A stretch of 12,685 nt of DNA from Clostridia bacterium. GTDB taxonomy: Bacteria > Bacillota > Clostridia > Monoglobales > Monoglobaceae. The translations under genes and the position numbers were made by a program. Each line of letters opens with the position of its first letter. The first letter of the stretch is position 1. Positions 7,166 to 12,685 of the stretch are shown here, in pieces. A model generated the notes under the pieces. It saw only the letters and a program-made list of their open reading frames with translations, did no database searches and was not told the origin of the DNA. The DNA lies in assembly GCA_900769795.1 (NCBI GenBank), contig CAAGHZ010000041.1, positions 1-12,685 on the forward strand. Direction: 5' to 3'.

Positions 7166-7194
7166 ATTTTACCATAGACACAATAGATAATCAA
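7166..7194 (-). promoter_or_regulatory. Sigma-A promoter for ruvA (ruvAB-metG operon)
   Basis: On the minus strand there is TTGATT (7194-7189), 17 bases, and TAAAAT (7171-7166) with TGG in front of the -10. The transcription start is near 7159, leaving a very short leader of about 18 bases. It lies downstream of the DUF559 terminator and so should make ruvA independent of that gene. Confidence 0.65.
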
Positions 7195-7232
7195 GGTTTT
7201 GTTGAAAAAATTAGCAAAGCATATTGCCAAAC

Positions 7233-7259
7233 AAAAAAGCCTTCCCCTTGAGGGGAAGG
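7233..7259 (-). terminator. Intrinsic terminator of the DUF559 gene, made by element C
   Basis: On the minus strand CCTTCCCC (7259-7252), loop TCAA and GGGGAAGG (7247-7240) form a perfect 8-bp stem followed by CTTTTTT (7239-7233). The stem is the outer hairpin of repeat element C, so the repeat doubles as the terminator of the upstream DUF559 gene. Confidence 0.8.
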
Positions 7260-7293
7260 TGGGTTTTGCTATGCAAAACTCGGATGAGGTGTA
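7237..7293 (-). repeat. REP-like palindromic element C, inverted relative to D
   Basis: Read on the minus strand the element is CACCTCATC, a hairpin GTTTTGC/GCAAAAC (7279-7273 / 7269-7263, loop ATA), then CCTTCCCC/GGGGAAGG (7259-7252 / 7247-7240, loop TCAA) and GGCTT. Its plan matches element D (CCACCTCATC, inner hairpin, then GCTTCCCC TCAA GGGGAAGC, GCCTT), but the inner hairpin has a different sequence. The CCTCATC ends of C and D face the DUF559 gene and the GGGGAAG ends face outward. Confidence 0.85.
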
Positions 7294-7311
7294 GGATTTT
7301 ACAGAAATCGG

Positions 7312-7668
7312 CTATACTATATTATCAAGATGATTTAATATGTCTTGACATATTCCCTCAAAATTTTTAAGTACATCAAGGTTTGAATATCTTAAAACCT
7401 TTATTCCAAGTTCTTTTAAATATTTATCTCTTTTCATATCATATGCAATTCCACTCTCCTCATAATGTTGAGAACCATCAAGTTCTATTACAAGTTTTGA
7501 TGAAGCAATATAAAAATCTACAATATATTTGCCTATTACCTTTTGCCGATTTACACAAACAGGCAATTTTTTTAAAAAATCATACCATAAATGACGCTCT
7601 TCTTTTGTCATGTTTGTCCGTAGTTTTCTTGCATTATCTGTTAACTTTGGGTTGTTTGTTTTGTTCAT
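7312..7668 (-). CDS. DUF559-family Vsr-like endonuclease-fold protein
   Basis: This 118-residue protein matches the DUF559 family, which has the PD-(D/E)XK/Vsr-like nuclease fold. Visible features are N-terminal ARKLRTNMTKEERHLW (13-28), then RQKVIGKYIVDFY (41-53), and the putative catalytic core D51 with E62-L-D64-G in LVIELDGSQHY (59-69). It ends with a helix-strand ILGIK-type segment LGIKVLRYSN (87-96). Its biochemical role is not established. The start is ATG 7668, because GAGGTG (7678-7673) lies 6 bases upstream and family members begin near this point. An in-frame ATG at 7731 would begin inside repeat D and has no good ribosome binding site. The gene lies between inverted elements C and D, C acts as its terminator, and the promoter at 7825-7853 probably drives it through D. 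Confidence 0.88.
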   Translation of the reverse strand: MNKTNNPKLTDNARKLRTNMTKEERHLWYDFLKKLPVCVNRQKVIGKYIVDFYIASSKLVIELDGSQHYEESGIAYDMKRDKYLKELGIKVLRYSNLDVLKNFEGICQDILNHLDNIV

Positions 7669-7722
7669 TTCACACCTCGTGGCATTGTTTACATTATTTT
7701 TAACATGTACGTGCGATACTTT

Positions 7723-7772
7723 CCACCTCATCAGTCACCTACGGTGACAGCTTCCCCTCAAGGGGAAGCCTT
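7723..7772 (+). repeat. REP-like palindromic element D
   Basis: CCACCTCATCA is followed by a perfect hairpin GTCACC (7734-7739) / GGTGAC (7743-7748), loop TAC, then GCTTCCCC (7750-7757) / GGGGAAGC (7762-7769), loop TCAA. It shares TCAGTCA, TGACAGCT and GCCTT with element B. In the leftward transcript it lies in the 5' leader of the DUF559 gene. Confidence 0.85.
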
Positions 7773-7824
7773 CAACGCAAAAATGTCTCTTATCTCAAGA
7801 GTTTCTTAAAGGAAAAGCTTTTAT

Positions 7825-7853
7825 ATTATAACATATGTCAAAGATGATGTCCA
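7825..7853 (-). promoter_or_regulatory. Sigma-A promoter upstream of the DUF559 gene
   Basis: On the minus strand there is TGGACA (7853-7848), 17 bases, and TATAAT (7830-7825) with TGT as extended -10. Predicted transcription starts near 7818 and would give a leader of about 150 bases that passes through element D. It lies just outside the repeat-bounded unit and just after the S-layer terminator. It could also be an older promoter of the ruvA operon. Confidence 0.65.
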
Positions 7854-7876
7854 TTATTGTCTAAGCTTTTTTGCAC

Positions 7877-7905
7877 AAAAAAAGAGAGACCCGAAGGTCT
7901 CTCTT
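7877..7905 (-). terminator. Strong intrinsic terminator of the S-layer gene
   Basis: On the minus strand AAGAGAGACC (7905-7896) and GGTCTCTCTT (7891-7882) form a perfect 10-bp stem closed by the stable C(TTCG)G tetraloop. A run of seven T (7883-7877) follows. It sits 22 bases after the S-layer stop codon. Confidence 0.95.
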
Positions 7906-7926
7906 GAAAATCTATTCGATTTTATA

Positions 7927-10900
7927 TTACTGGATCTTACCGAAATCGTAAGCCTTGTAGATAACTACGTCGATTACATCATCATCATATGAGAATGCAA
8001 CTACATAGTCCATAGCGCCGAGAGGAGCCTCGTTAGCTGCAACGTCTGTTGTGCCAGCGATGTCCTTGAAGTCAAGATAACCTGCGTTAGGTTCTTCTGC
8101 TGTTGCAACAGAACCCTGTGCATGCTTAAGAACTTCCTTATCAACGTCTACATCAGCTGCAACACCGATTGTGAGGTTGTTCTTAGCCTTGTTAGGATCA
8201 AGTACGTATACGTTTGCATCAGCAGCAAGTTTAATTGTATCATATGCTACATAGTCTGGTCCATAAACGTCATCTGCAGGATCATCATTGCCGTTGTCGT
8301 CGAGAAGAACGTCTGCAGCAACTCTGAATGTCTTTCTGCCTGATACATAATCGATAACAAGACCACTTACGATATCTTCCTTGCCGCTAAGTGATGTTAA
8401 AGTACCACCAAGTGCACCAGTTGGGCCTGCAGCAACAGTTCTTGCATAATCATAGTATCTAGCGCTCTCTGTGATGATTGTACCATCAGCAGAAACTGCA
8501 AGTTTAAAGATATCGCCCTGTGCTGCGTTCTTGAGGTCATTTGTTGACTCTTCGTTGTAGTCAACATCTGTGTAAGATGTGTAGAGAACGCCGCCCATGT
8601 AGTATGTTACAGCAGTAACTACTTCGCCATCATAAACAGCTGTACCAATCTTGTCGATTACAGCAATGTTGCTTGAACTTGAGATACCACCGGTTGTGTT
8701 GTAAAGAACGATAACGTTTGCGATGTCATCCTGGCTATCGTAGAGCTGACCATAAGCGTATGTTTCGCCATCGCTGAGAGCAGCAGCTGTAGTAACCTTA
8801 GACATTGTTTTGCTTGCATCGCCTGTTACAGCATCGCCATCATATACGTTGTTTGAAGCGTTCTGGATGAAGAATACGATTGCATCTTCTGCAACGTCGT
8901 ACTTCTTACCAAAGTCGATAACGAAATCTTCGCCATCAAATTCTACATCTTCTGCATCCTTTGTGAAGTGGAGTGAAGGCTCATCTTCATCTGCCTGAGC
9001 AAATGTGATTGTCTTGAACTCACCTGCAGAGTTTGCAGCGTATGTGATAAGGCTGTTCTTAAGAGCAGCTGCGAGAGCGTCCATATCAAGGTCTTCTACC
9101 TTATACTGTGCAGAAGCCTCAATGATAGCATCAACTGCTAAACCAAGGTTAGCCCTTGTAAGACCAACAGATTCAGGGTTTTCAATAGTAACCTTTTCTG
9201 CAAGGAATGCTTCGTAAACCTTACCATCCTTAGCAAGGATCTGAACCTTTACGTTATCCTTATCCCAGTCATCAGCTACCTTAGCTGTGTTGAGAACGTA
9301 TGCGTAATTGTCAGAAACTGTTGTAGAACCAGTCTTATCGTAAGCTACGATCTTACCAAAGTTATCAATGTAGAAGATACCAGCTGAGCCCGGCTTGAGG
9401 CCTGAACACTCATAAGCACCAACAGCTACATCATAAGCTGTACCATTGATTGTGTACTCATAACTAACTGCAGATGTTGCAGAAGCAGCTCTCTGAGTGA
9501 TAGCACCGTCAATCTTACCTTCTTCGATTACATTTACTACATAGTAGCCATTTGCATCGTTTGCAAGGATTGAAAGAACATCCCACTCTTTGAGTTCTGT
9601 GTAATCAGCAACTTCGCCGCCCTTTGTGAGGTCGATAATCTGAGTGTAATCTTCGTCGTCAAACTCGAGTTTAATAGCGTTTCCGCCAAGTGTCTCAGGT
9701 TCATTCTTGAATGTAACCTTACCGCTTGCAGATACTTCTTCAACAACAGCAACTGTACCGATGTTGAAGAATACGTAGTTAGCCTTTGTGCCAACGCCAT
9801 TGTCAAGAACAACAACTTCGCCACTGTAAGCTGAACCTACAAGTGTTTCATTCTTAAGTGCAGATGTATCAAGACCTGCAACTGTACCAAAGTATACACC
9901 GTTAAGGAATACAACAGCGTCAGATTCTACCTTTATAGTAGTGTTTCTGCTGTCTGTCTCGTTCTTGAGGTATTCGATAACTGTTTCGCCCTCGTTGTAG
10001 CCCATGTAAGCTGCGAGAGGAATAGTAGTAGTCTTGTTCTTGTTGGTTGCAGCAATGCTGATGATGTCATATTCACCCTTCTTTGCAGCTTCCTTAACAT
10101 AAACTTCTACCATCTGACCAATGTATGCAGCAGCATCTGTGCCGTTTGCATAGATTGTTGTGATCTCGTCGAGATCGTAGTTGTACCACTGATCATCTGT
10201 ATCGATTGCAGCGAAGTCAAATACTACTTCTTCAGGATCTTCAGTGTCAATTGTGTTAGCAGCAGCAGTTGTTGTTACAGTGTTGCCTGTAAGAACTGTT
10301 GTGAACTTCTTAACGCCGAGGTCTCTTGTAAGAAGAGTCATGAATTCGTAGTCACCCTTGCCGTTGTAGATAACATATTCAGCATCTGCACCATATGTGT
10401 ATCTGTCCATCAAAGGTGTGTCGATTGCATTGTAAACGAGCTGTGCGATAACGGCTCTTGTAGCTTCAGCCTTAACATCTACAGAGATGTCCTTAAGTAC
10501 GCCATATCTCTGTGCAGCTGTCTGGTAACCTGTAGGATAACCACCATTGTCAGCAGCGAAAGGCTCGTAACCGATAGTAACCATTACCATCTTTATAGCC
10601 TGCTCAACTGTGATGTTGTCCTCAGGACCAAAATTGCCATCACCATAACCATTAACAATACCCTGGCCTGCAGCCTGTGCTACATAACCGGAAGCCCAGT
10701 GTGACTGAGCAACGTCTGCAAACTGTGTAGAAGTCTGACCAACGTTGTTGATGCCCTGAATTCTAGACATAACAGCAGCTACCTCTGCTCTTGTGATAGA
10801 ATCTTCAGGTCTGAAGTCCATTTTACCATCAGCATCCTGATCGTCACCTGTTAAGATGCCGAGGTTGCTTAACATTTCGATTGCTTCATAAGCGTCGTGA

Positions 10901-10998
10901 TTTTCGCTAACATCTGTGAAAGACTGTGCAAAAGCAACAGTGCTTACCATCATAGCAAATACAGCTATTAAAGCAACTACCTTTTTGAGATTTCTCAT
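7927..10998 (-). CDS. S-layer protein with three SLH domains
   Basis: This 1023-residue secreted protein has a signal peptide (LKK, hydrophobic run, cleavage likely after VAFA, residue 24). Three SLH domains follow: 26-83 (FTDVSENHDAYEAIEML..ITRAEVA), 92-145 (FADVAQSHWASGYV..ITVEQA) and about 150-192 (GYQTAAQRYGVL..ATRAVIAQLVYNAI). In other bacteria such domains bind pyruvylated secondary cell-wall polymer. Residues 363-766 are the block shared with the secreted protein at 1004-3412. Residues 770-1023 are a further Asp-rich beta-type region with no counterpart there. The start is ATG 10998, 8 bases from AAGGAGG (11013-11007); a TTG at 11004 is too close to it. Strong tandem promoters, a structured leader and a strong terminator point to very high expression, so this is probably a main S-layer subunit. 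The large Asp content suggests calcium use, which is inference. Confidence 0.93.
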   Translation of the reverse strand: MRNLKKVVALIAVFAMMVSTVAFAQSFTDVSENHDAYEAIEMLSNLGILTGDDQDADGKMDFRPEDSITRAEVAAVMSRIQGINNVGQTSTQFADVAQSHWASGYVAQAAGQGIVNGYGDGNFGPEDNITVEQAIKMVMVTIGYEPFAADNGGYPTGYQTAAQRYGVLKDISVDVKAEATRAVIAQLVYNAIDTPLMDRYTYGADAEYVIYNGKGDYEFMTLLTRDLGVKKFTTVLTGNTVTTTAAANTIDTEDPEEVVFDFAAIDTDDQWYNYDLDEITTIYANGTDAAAYIGQMVEVYVKEAAKKGEYDIISIAATNKNKTTTIPLAAYMGYNEGETVIEYLKNETDSRNTTIKVESDAVVFLNGVYFGTVAGLDTSALKNETLVGSAYSGEVVVLDNGVGTKANYVFFNIGTVAVVEEVSASGKVTFKNEPETLGGNAIKLEFDDEDYTQIIDLTKGGEVADYTELKEWDVLSILANDANGYYVVNVIEEGKIDGAITQRAASATSAVSYEYTINGTAYDVAVGAYECSGLKPGSAGIFYIDNFGKIVAYDKTGSTTVSDNYAYVLNTAKVADDWDKDNVKVQILAKDGKVYEAFLAEKVTIENPESVGLTRANLGLAVDAIIEASAQYKVEDLDMDALAAALKNSLITYAANSAGEFKTITFAQADEDEPSLHFTKDAEDVEFDGEDFVIDFGKKYDVAEDAIVFFIQNASNNVYDGDAVTGDASKTMSKVTTAAALSDGETYAYGQLYDSQDDIANVIVLYNTTGGISSSSNIAVIDKIGTAVYDGEVVTAVTYYMGGVLYTSYTDVDYNEESTNDLKNAAQGDIFKLAVSADGTIITESARYYDYARTVAAGPTGALGGTLTSLSGKEDIVSGLVIDYVSGRKTFRVAADVLLDDNGNDDPADDVYGPDYVAYDTIKLAADANVYVLDPNKAKNNLTIGVAADVDVDKEVLKHAQGSVATAEEPNAGYLDFKDIAGTTDVAANEAPLGAMDYVVAFSYDDDVIDVVIYKAYDFGKIQ
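8701..9912 (-). repeat. Paralogous module, copy 2 (in the S-layer protein)
   Basis: This is the DNA for residues 363-766 of the S-layer protein, which matches 1019-2221 in the same orientation. Here the block sits between the SLH-containing N-terminal third and an extra C-terminal region of about 255 residues. In the other protein the block is C-terminal. The acidic loop at residues 437-445 of the other protein (DNDGNDDYD) is replaced here by DNGVGTKAN, near 399-407. Confidence 0.85.
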
Positions 10999-11048
10999 TC
11001 TCAAATCCTCCTTAAAAATATAAATTTTAATTTTTTTCTACGTTTTTC

Positions 11049-11109
11049 TGCATTAGAAATGCATTAATAGTTAATAGCAGACACACCTTTTTAGAGTATT
11101 GCTATTAAC
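11049..11109 (-). promoter_or_regulatory. Structured 5' leader of the S-layer mRNA
   Basis: GTTAATAGCA (11070-11079) and TGCTATTAAC (11100-11109) form a perfect 10-bp stem with a 20-base loop. A second hairpin TGCATT (11049-11054) / AATGCA (11058-11063) lies next to it. With P1 starting transcription near 11112, the large stem begins about three bases from the 5' end of the mRNA. Such 5'-terminal stems are known to protect abundant bacterial mRNAs from decay. Confidence 0.75.
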
Positions 11110-11118
11110 TTAGTTCAA

Positions 11119-11148
11119 ATTATAACACCAAAACTGTCTGATTGTCAA
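11119..11148 (-). promoter_or_regulatory. S-layer promoter P1
   Basis: Perfect consensus TTGACA (11148-11143) and TATAAT (11124-11119) on the minus strand with an 18-base spacer. The transcription start is near 11112, about 114 bases before the S-layer ATG. Confidence 0.85.
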
Positions 11149-11335
11149 CATTTAATTTATTTTTTAATGGTTTTGTAACAATCTAAACAAAAAAACTTAG
11201 CATTATACACAAACAACATACAACTTTTCCATAAAATACATCCAAAAAACGCCGATATATGTACGTTTTAACGCAAAAATCAGTGTTTTTCTCCTTTTAT
11301 TGTTACAGAAAAGTGCATAACTTGCCCGCATAAGC

Positions 11336-11364
11336 ATTATAATACCAAGAAGATGATATGTCAA
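11336..11364 (-). promoter_or_regulatory. Second leftward promoter P2, perfect consensus
   Basis: TTGACA (11364-11359), exactly 17 bases, and TATAAT (11341-11336) on the minus strand. It lies about 215 bases upstream of P1 and could act as a distal S-layer promoter. Downstream at 11288-11294 is AAAAGGAG-like sequence with no ATG, GTG or TTG in the right place, so a small peptide is not supported. A separate small RNA cannot be excluded. Confidence 0.7.
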
Positions 11365-11392
11365 GACTTTTTTGCCTTGATTTTGGTATTAT
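11339..11392. repeat. Inverted repeat spanning promoter P2
   Basis: ATAATACCAA (11339-11348) and TTGGTATTAT (11383-11392) are exact inverted copies. An inner TCAAG (11361-11365) / CTTGA (11376-11380) pair lies between them. One arm covers part of the P2 -10 and spacer; the other lies upstream of the -35. The arm centres are 44 bases apart, near four helical turns, which would suit a two-site operator. It lacks a T run in both directions, so it is not a terminator. Confidence 0.5.
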
Positions 11393-11558
11393 TTGAATAT
11401 TTTATCTTTTCCCTTCATTTTACTTAGACGACACCAACTCCGGATATGTTCCATACACATCTTTAAACTTGTATTATATATAATATTTAATAAGGAAGAA
11501 ACACATCGCATCTTAATATCTTTTGCCTGCCATAAAAATAAATTTTACACAAACCCCC

Positions 11559-11587
11559 TTGCAGTGACCGAATCGTTATGTTAGAAT
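11559..11587 (+). promoter_or_regulatory. Probable ispG promoter
   Basis: TTGCAG (11559-11564), 17 bases, and TAGAAT (11582-11587). The -10 matches five of six consensus positions and the -35 is weak. The predicted start is near 11594, giving a leader of about 93 bases. Confidence 0.45.
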
Positions 11588-11593
11588 TGTATT

Positions 11594-11686
11594 AAACAAC
11601 TTTAGAAATTAACGGGGGGATAATATCCTCCTCTACGACACACCGGGGTCAAAACGCAACCCTATGCGATAAAAGAGGTTCTTATT
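11594..11686 (+). promoter_or_regulatory. ispG 5' leader with competing short helices
   Basis: GGGGGAT and ATCCTCC (about 11614-11631) can form a hairpin with loop AAT. CCTCT (11630-11634), which overlaps it, can instead pair with AGAGG (11674-11678), the ispG ribosome binding site. GGGT (11646-11649) / ACCC (11659-11662) and CGCA (11655-11658) / TGCG (11665-11668) also compete. I recognise no known riboswitch. The pairings are short and may be fortuitous. Confidence 0.3.
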
Positions 11687-12685
11687 ATGAGTAAAAAAAT
11701 TATAAAAATCAAAGATATTGTCATTGGCGGTGGAAATCCTATCGCCATTCAGTCGATGCTTAACGTGCCAACCACCGATATTGAGGCGGTATGCTCTCAA
11801 ATTGATCGTCTGAGCGCTGCCGGATGCGATATTGTGCGCCTTGCAGTGCCCGATATGGATGCAGCAGATGCAATGAAAGAGATTTTGCGCCGCACCGACA
11901 TGCCTCTCGTGGCAGATATTCACTTTGACTGGCGCCTTGCCCTTGAGTGTATAAAACACGGAGTACATAAAATAAGAATAAATCCGGGAAACCTTGGTGG
12001 CAAAGAAAAAGCATATGATGTTGCAAACGCCGCAAAATCGGCAGGTATACCTATCAGAATAGGCGTAAACGGTGGCTCGCTTGAAAAAGGGTTGCTTGAA
12101 AAATGTGATGGCAACCTCGCAAAAGCCATGGTAGAGAGCGCAAGAAGACATATTGAAATCCTTAACCAATGCAACTTTGACAATATTGCTTTATCTATGA
12201 AATCATCGAGCGTGCACACAACTATTGCCGCATACCGACTTGCAAACACAGAATTTGACTACCCCCTTCACCTCGGTGTAACCGAGGCAGGCACAACTAA
12301 GGAAGGTGTTATAAAATCCGCCGTTGGTATAGGTGCGCTTCTTGCCGACGGAATCGGCGACACCATACGGGTTTCCCTCACTGACGACCCCGTACGCGAG
12401 GTTGAAGCCGCACGGCTTATACTTAAATCCCTTGATCTGGCGGGGGATTGCGTATCTGTCGTGTCGTGTCCTACCTGCGGCAGAACAAAAATTGACCTTA
12501 TCCCTATAGCCAACGCAATTACCGAGGCTACCTCCGGCATAAAGAAAAAACTTAAAGTTGCGGTTATGGGATGCGTAGTAAACGGCCCCGGCGAAGCGTC
12601 TGACGCAGACATCGGCATTGCCGGTGGTGACGGGTGCGCTGTTTTGTTTAAAAAAGGCGAAATTATCTGCAAAATAGCAGAAAAC
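11687..12685 (+). CDS. ispG: 4-hydroxy-3-methylbut-2-en-1-yl diphosphate synthase (3' end cut)
   Basis: IspG (GcpE) converts methylerythritol cyclodiphosphate to HMBPP, the penultimate step of the MEP isoprenoid pathway, using a [4Fe-4S] cluster. The window shows 333 residues of an expected total of about 350, so only a short tail is missing. The TIM-barrel N-terminal part has GGGNPIAIQSM (14-24), PLVADIHFDWRLA (73-85) and INPGNLG (98-104). The cluster-binding part has C261 and C264 in SCPTCGRT, C296 in MGCVVNGPGE, and E303, the usual fourth ligand. The ATG at 11687 has AGAGG (11674-11678) 8 bases upstream. It is divergent from the S-layer gene. Its presence implies that the organism uses the MEP route. 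Confidence 0.97.
   Translation, partial: MSKKIIKIKDIVIGGGNPIAIQSMLNVPTTDIEAVCSQIDRLSAAGCDIVRLAVPDMDAADAMKEILRRTDMPLVADIHFDWRLALECIKHGVHKIRINPGNLGGKEKAYDVANAAKSAGIPIRIGVNGGSLEKGLLEKCDGNLAKAMVESARRHIEILNQCNFDNIALSMKSSSVHTTIAAYRLANTEFDYPLHLGVTEAGTTKEGVIKSAVGIGALLADGIGDTIRVSLTDDPVREVEAARLILKSLDLAGDCVSVVSCPTCGRTKIDLIPIANAITEATSGIKKKLKVAVMGCVVNGPGEASDADIGIAGGDGCAVLFKKGEIICKIAEN

Larger units (their letters stand above)
7237..7772 (-). mobile_element. Candidate DUF559 unit bounded by inverted REP-like elements
   Basis: The 536-base unit consists of element C, the DUF559 gene and element D in inverted orientation, with the outer 20 or so bases (AAGCCTTCCCC and its partner) acting like terminal inverted repeats. 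Related solo elements A and B lie about 1-2 kb away. The layout is like that of REP sequences flanking a RAYT transposase. No target-site duplication is clear: GCAAAG and CAAAAAA on the left against CAACGCAAAAA on the right are not convincing. Mobility is inference from layout alone. Confidence 0.45.
10999..11686. other. Long divergent regulatory region between the S-layer gene and ispG
   Basis: No convincing protein gene is found in these 688 bases. They hold, from left, the S-layer ribosome binding site and hairpin leader (10999-11112), promoter P1 (11119-11148), an AT-rich stretch (11149-11335) with a 9-base inverted repeat TGTAACAAT (11174-11182) / ATTGTTACA (11299-11307), promoter P2 inside a large dyad (11336-11392), and a featureless AT-rich stretch (11393-11558). 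Last come the ispG promoter and leader. Confidence 0.7.

Noticed and set aside
7669..7731. Longer DUF559 start at 7731
   Set aside because: The ATG falls inside repeat D, lacks a fitting ribosome binding site, and adds residues not expected in the family; ATG 7668 has GAGGTG at good spacing.
5397..7772. The four palindromic elements as a CRISPR array
   Set aside because: They are unevenly spaced, separated by whole genes, differ in sequence and orientation, and have no cas genes nearby.
7836..7841. TTGACA on the minus strand as the -35 of the DUF559 promoter
   Set aside because: It is only five bases from TATAAT. The TGGACA at 7853-7848 has the proper 17-base spacing.
10999..11004. TTG start for the S-layer gene at 11004
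   Set aside because: It is only two bases from AAGGAGG, while ATG 10998 is eight bases away.
11393..11584. Rightward 63-codon open frame in the S-layer/ispG gap
   Set aside because: It has no good ribosome binding site, low-complexity composition, and overlaps the likely ispG promoter.
11630..11680. A tRNA-like fold before ispG
   Set aside because: GGGGTCAAAACGCAACCC recalls a T arm, but there is no proper T loop, anticodon arm or 7-bp acceptor stem.
11633..12672. Several leftward open frames opposite ispG
   Set aside because: They are antisense to a clear ispG and show no domain or ribosome binding site.

Overview
The window looks like chromosomal DNA from a Clostridia-type member of the Bacillota. 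The evidence is moderately AT-rich intergenic DNA, strong AGGAGG-like ribosome binding sites, sigma-A promoters of the TTGACA/TATAAT type (several with an extended TGn), a three-SLH-domain S-layer protein, and intergenic palindromes of the TCAGTCA...TGACAGCTCCC type that I recall as common in gut Clostridia genomes. The species cannot be named from this sequence.

Layout, left to right. (1) Bases 1-44 hold the first 14 codons of a leftward gene whose product starts like a signal peptide; it is divergent from a rightward YpsA/DUF1273-type SLOG protein (450-929). (2) A hairpin terminator (947-989) separates this from a long leftward block, read in transcription order: S-layer gene (10998-7927), DUF559 endonuclease-like gene (7668-7312), ruvA (7141-6551), ruvB (6461-5448), metG (5358-3424), and a large secreted protein gene (3412-1004). 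(3) A 688-base gene-free region (10999-11686) lies between the S-layer gene and rightward ispG, and carries two strong leftward promoters, a structured S-layer mRNA leader and a rightward ispG promoter. (4) ispG (11687 onward) runs off the right edge.

Two accessory themes stand out. First, the secreted protein next to metG and the S-layer protein share a paralogous block of about 400 residues (DNA 1019-2221 and 8701-9912). One copy is on an SLH-anchored protein and the other on a protein with no SLH domain and a predicted beta-helix-like N-terminal half. The shared block is a candidate envelope-assembly module that I cannot assign to a named family. The secreted gene's ribosome binding site overlaps the metG stop codon, so an envelope gene appears to be translated behind a tRNA synthetase.

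Second, the DUF559 gene is bracketed by two REP-like double-hairpin elements in inverted, outward-pointing orientation. Two further solo elements sit after ruvA and after ruvB. This layout resembles REP elements with a RAYT transposase, but with a Vsr/PD-(D/E)XK-like nuclease in the transposase position. It is the best candidate here for a little-described mobile system. The remaining genes (ruvA, ruvB, metG, ispG) are housekeeping genes, with one oddity in the RuvA acidic pin.
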